From positions 1-17,562 of the forward strand of contig BNTT01000055.1 in assembly GCA_025996815.1 (NCBI GenBank): 17,562 nucleotides of DNA. The letters are read 5' to 3'. The notes beneath the pieces are model-generated. The model was given only the letters and a program-made list of their open reading frames with translations, searched no databases and was not told the DNA's origin. The DNA comes from Bacteroidia bacterium (GTDB taxonomy: Bacteria > Bacteroidota > Bacteroidia > Bacteroidales > Azobacteroidaceae). The translations under genes were made by a program, and so were the position numbers. This document shows, piece after piece, positions 14,858-17,562 of the stretch (position 1 is its first letter; each line of letters opens with the position of its first letter).

Positions 14858-15091
14858 GAAAAAAAAATAAAACAACAAGAAACAGAAAAGTAGAATTTTA
14901 AAATATTAAATAACAGGGCTTTTACGCTCTTATTCTCGCATTTGCGAAATCTGGTAAATTTCATCTGAGAATAAGTTAGCGAGGGCTCACGCCGAAAGGC
15001 GTGGGCTGTTCGTATCTTATTTAGATGAAACGGTTTACCAGAGCCAGCAAATGCAAATAAGCACTATCAACGGGCAGTTCAACGCTTTTTT
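14858..15091 (+). ncRNA. Structured RNA family, copy 2
   Basis: The box TTTTACGCTCTTATTCTCG precedes a rod of nearly unbroken stems: GCATTTGC (14938-14945) with GCAAATGC (15047-15054); TCTGGTAAA (14950-14958) with TTTACCAGA (15034-15042); TTTCATCT (14959-14966) with AGATGAAA (15023-15030); GAATAAG (14969-14975) with CTTATTT (15016-15022, one G-U); tip GCTCACGCC (14985-14993) with GGCGTGGGC (14998-15006), one U-G and a GAAA loop. Both wobbles require the plus strand. The RNA ends at CGC plus six T (15086-15091). Unlike copies 1 and 3 it lacks the ATGAAGACATAAA box and 5' hairpin, and its leader is A-rich. It ends 44 bases before the MBOAT start, so it is either a separate RNA or an attenuating leader. 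Confidence 0.65.
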
Positions 15092-15135
15092 GTTTGCTTA
15101 GGTTTAAGAGTTTGAGCCACAAACTTTTAAACAAT

Positions 15136-16578
15136 ATGTTATTCAACTCTATCGAATTCGGGATATTCCTGCCCATCGTATTTCTGCTGTATTGGGCAAT
15201 GTCCAAAAACGTGAAGGCGCAAAACGTGTTTCTGCTGGCTGCAAGTTATTTTTTCTATGGCTGGTGGGATTGGCGGTACCTGTCGCTGGTGTTGCTGTGT
15301 TCAATCACCAACTATTTGGCAGGCGTGTTAATGATGAAAACCGATGTCCGAAAGCGACGGCGGCTGATTTTGACGGTCTGCTGCTTGGTTTCTTTCGGAG
15401 TATTGGGCGTGTTCAAGTACTACGATTTCTTCATAACTTCTTTTGTGGATGCTTTTAGTCTGCTCGGTATTCATCTGCAAGCCAAGACATTACACTTGAT
15501 TTTGCCGGTTGGAATCAGTTTTTACACTTTTCACACATTGAGCTATACGATTGATGTTTATCGGCGAAAATTTGAGCCAACTAAAGATATTGTGTCGTTT
15601 TTCCTTTTTGTGAGCATCTTCCCTCTGGCAATGGCGGGACCGATTGAGAGGGCAACAAATTTGCTGCCACAGATATACCGGCGGCGGACTTTTGATTACG
15701 ACTTGGCGGTGGATGGGATGCGGCAAATACTTTGGGGATTGTTCAAAAAGATGGTTATTGCCGACAATTGCGCCGCACTTGCCAATGAAATTTTTAATAA
15801 TTCCGCCAACTATTCGGGGAGTTCGCTGCTTTTGGGTGCTGTCTTCTTCACTTTTCAGATTTACGGTGACTTTTCCGGCTATTCGGATATGGCATTAGGA
15901 ATAGGCAAACTGCTGGGATTCAGGTTTTTGCAAAACTTTAGATTCCCCTATTTCTCGCGCGACATTGCCGAGTTTTGGCGGCGGTGGCATATCTCGCTCA
16001 ACACTTGGTTTCGCGATTATTTGTACATCCCGTTGGGCGGCAGTCGTGGCAGTCAATGGCAAGTGGTGCGTAACACATTCATTATCTTTCTTGTAAGTGG
16101 CTTTTGGCATGGTGCGAATTGGACATTTATTAGTTGGGGAGCGTATCACGCAATCCTGTTTTTGCCGGTTATTTTGTTGGGCAAAAATCGGAAACATACT
16201 GATACGGTAGCCGAAGGGAAACGATTGCCAAGTCTAAAAGAACTTTTCCAAATGGCAGTCACGTTTGGGTTGGTGGTCTTTGGGTGGATATTGTTTCGGG
16301 CAGAAAATATCACTCATGCGTGGAATTATGTTTCGGGAATATTTTCGGCGTCGCTGTTTACAATACCGACGGTTCATGGTGTTCCAAACGGCGAAATTAC
16401 GCTACTATTCATAGCCATTCTTCTATTAGTAGAATGGTTGAATCGGCAAGAACAACATGGATTACAGATTGCTCGCATAAAGTCATCCGTCATTCGATGG
16501 AGTATTTATTTTGCCCTCAGCTTTATAATTTGGGCTTTTGGAGGATACAAAGAAACATTTATTTATTTTCAATTCTAA
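15136..16578 (+). CDS. MBOAT family O-acyltransferase (AlgI/DltB type)
   Basis: 480 residues, a multi-pass membrane enzyme that moves acyl groups onto an extracellular sugar or polymer. Family hallmarks: YGDFSGYSDMALGIGKLLG (243-261), SRDIAEFWRRWHISLNTWFR (274-293) with H285, and FWHGANW (323-329) with the catalytic-type H325. Many hydrophobic helices run through the protein. I use ATG 15136 (MLFNSIEFGIFLP, the usual family N-terminus); an upstream in-frame TTG at 15094 would add 14 residues lying in the structured RNA tail. The acyl acceptor is unknown. The usual partner, an SGNH/DltD-like protein, is probably the gene broken directly downstream. Confidence 0.93.
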   Translation: MLFNSIEFGIFLPIVFLLYWAMSKNVKAQNVFLLAASYFFYGWWDWRYLSLVLLCSITNYLAGVLMMKTDVRKRRRLILTVCCLVSFGVLGVFKYYDFFITSFVDAFSLLGIHLQAKTLHLILPVGISFYTFHTLSYTIDVYRRKFEPTKDIVSFFLFVSIFPLAMAGPIERATNLLPQIYRRRTFDYDLAVDGMRQILWGLFKKMVIADNCAALANEIFNNSANYSGSSLLLGAVFFTFQIYGDFSGYSDMALGIGKLLGFRFLQNFRFPYFSRDIAEFWRRWHISLNTWFRDYLYIPLGGSRGSQWQVVRNTFIIFLVSGFWHGANWTFISWGAYHAILFLPVILLGKNRKHTDTVAEGKRLPSLKELFQMAVTFGLVVFGWILFRAENITHAWNYVSGIFSASLFTIPTVHGVPNGEITLLFIAILLLVEWLNRQEQHGLQIARIKSSVIRWSIYFALSFIIWAFGGYKETFIYFQF

Positions 16579-16584
16579 ATAATC

Positions 16585-16749
16585 ATGAAGAAGTTTTTAA
16601 TAAAAGTATCAGTTTACATAGTGCTATTGATAGCAGGTGCGTTTACGTTCCAATATATATTAGAAAAAAGAATTAAACAAGTGGATTTAGACTGTCAAAC
16701 ATGGGAAAATATTACTGCTGTTGCGTTAATTTTAAATATTTTATTGTAA
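16585..16749 (+). pseudogene. Truncated gene downstream of MBOAT
   Basis: An open frame of 54 codons, 6 bases after the MBOAT stop: MKKFLIKVSVYIVLLIAGAF... with one membrane-type helix at about residues 3-22. Genes after AlgI/MBOAT in this phylum often encode a membrane-anchored SGNH/DltD-like acetylation partner starting with such a helix, so this is probably its N-terminus. The frame then runs into the IS4-type element and stops. Where host sequence ends is unclear; the last 15-20 codons may belong to the element. If so, the partner is lost or lies beyond the element. Confidence 0.45.
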
Positions 16750-16780
16750 TCTATTGATATACAAATAGATATAAGCGTTC

Positions 16781-16813
16781 TTTGATTTTTCGATTTGAAT
16801 TGACGTACTTTTG
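16781..16813 (+). promoter_or_regulatory. Promoter of the IS4-type transposase
   Basis: TTTG (16781-16784), a 21-base spacer and TACTTTTG (16806-16813), ending 18 bases before the transposase ATG. Good match to the phylum's consensus. Confidence 0.6.
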
Positions 16814-16831
16814 CTCAAAAAAGCAAAAAGT

Positions 16832-17562
16832 ATGCATTCGGGTAAATATGTTTTCTCACAAATTTTGGAATTTGTGAACAATTATGAGTTCAGCAAGTGT
16901 GTCAAACGCTATTTTGGCAACTATCATGTGCGCGATTTGGACTGTTGGAATCAGTTTGTACAACTGTTTTTCGGACAACTGACCGCGTTAAATTCATTGC
17001 ACGATATTTGTCTGTGTCTAAAGGCTCACAAAGGCAAACTTTACCATTTGGGCATTAAGCAAAATGTAGTGGTTTCTACCTTGTCGCGTGCCAATGAGAG
17101 ACGTGACTGGCGGATTTTTGCCGATTATGGCAATTATCTGATTTCCAAAGTTCGTCCGCTGTATGCCGACAGTCCAATTTCCAAACTGGATATTGACAAC
17201 GAAGTTTTTGCATTGGATTCAACCACCATTTCGGTAAGTATCAACCTTTGCACTTGGGCAAAAGGCAAATACTCACGCGGAGCGGTAAAAATGCACACTT
17301 TACTCAATTTACGCGGCAGCATTCCTGAATTTATCCTCATAACTGACGGAAAATATCACGACAGTAACGCGCTTGATGAAATTACCCCTGAGTTCAATGC
17401 CATTTATTTGATGGACAAGGCTTATGTCGATTTTAAAGCATTATATCGCATAAATCAAGCCGATGCGTTCTTTGTTACAAGAGCAAAATCTACAATGAAA
17501 TACGAGGTTATTGAACAAAATTTCAACATTGATGAAGCCACAGGTTTGAGAGCGGACAAAAC
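16832..17562 (+). CDS. IS4 family transposase, 5' part
   Basis: Open from ATG 16832 to the right edge, 243 codons with no stop. The N-terminal domain starts MHSGKYVFSQILEFV and includes CWNQFVQLFFGQLTALNSLHD and LSRANERRDWRIF, typical of the DUF4372-plus-DDE form common in Bacteroidetes. The first catalytic Asp is in ALDSTTIS (about residue 130). The second is probably in YLMDKAYVDF (about 191). The Y-R-E-K block with the catalytic Glu should lie beyond the window. The frame is intact so far, so the element may still be active. Confidence 0.88.
   Translation, partial: MHSGKYVFSQILEFVNNYEFSKCVKRYFGNYHVRDLDCWNQFVQLFFGQLTALNSLHDICLCLKAHKGKLYHLGIKQNVVVSTLSRANERRDWRIFADYGNYLISKVRPLYADSPISKLDIDNEVFALDSTTISVSINLCTWAKGKYSRGAVKMHTLLNLRGSIPEFILITDGKYHDSNALDEITPEFNAIYLMDKAYVDFKALYRINQADAFFVTRAKSTMKYEVIEQNFNIDEATGLRADK

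Larger units (their letters stand above)
16691..17562 (+). mobile_element. IS4-type insertion sequence, right end missing
   Basis: It holds a promoter (16781-16813) and the transposase. The left boundary is uncertain: a candidate end starts at ACTGTCAAAC (16691-16700), but the right end lies beyond the window, so the inverted repeats cannot be compared. The insertion appears to break the gene after the MBOAT. Confidence 0.5.

Noticed and set aside
15094..15135. TTG start giving a longer MBOAT protein
   Set aside because: The added residues come from the RNA tail and the family begins at MLFNSIEFG.

Overview
The window looks like a piece of a Bacteroidetes (probably Bacteroidales) chromosome. 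The evidence is repeated -7 promoter boxes of the TAnnTTTG type with a TTG/TTTG box 19-21 bases upstream, starts with weak or no Shine-Dalgarno, AT-rich intergenic DNA around GC-richer housekeeping genes, and family types typical of the phylum (a helix-hairpin-helix protein with an outer-membrane-like barrel, a short TonB-C secreted protein, an AlgI-like MBOAT acyltransferase). The species cannot be named from the sequence.

Layout. 1-57 (-) is the first 19 codons of an IS1595-type transposase that runs off the left edge. 195-471 (-) is copy 1 of a structured RNA. 502-9250 is one long minus-strand array: gltB (glutamate synthase large subunit), then a two-gene type II restriction-modification system of the EcoRV family, then gltD (small subunit), then fmt (methionyl-tRNA formyltransferase). 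The AT-rich R-M pair sits exactly between the two glutamate synthase genes, with only 23 and 21 bases of spacer. 9311-10120 has no protein gene. It holds a triply nested inverted-repeat element (9350-9621), two REP-like hairpins (9646-9717), a promoter and copy 3 of the structured RNA. 10121-12192 (+) are three AT-rich accessory genes: an unknown soluble protein, a small membrane-anchored protein and a secreted TonB-C protein. 12340-12669 is a small HExxH protein. 12771-14795 is the HhH/barrel protein. 14858-15091 is copy 2 of the structured RNA, directly upstream of the MBOAT acyltransferase (15136-16578). The gene after the MBOAT is cut to 54 codons by an IS4-type element whose transposase (from 16832) is open to the right edge.

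The most interesting signal is the structured RNA. Three diverged copies share one architecture: a Bacteroidetes promoter, a leader of about 90-130 nt, a TTTA...TATTCTYG box, a rod-like interrupted hairpin of about 117-125 nt with a GC-rich tip, and a CGC plus T-run end. In each copy the stems keep pairing although the sequences differ, and the G-U wobbles only work on the strand the promoter points along. I do not recognise the family. The second notable feature is the EcoRV-like system, which keeps every catalytic and base-reading position I can align from memory, is arranged in tandem, and interrupts gltBD.
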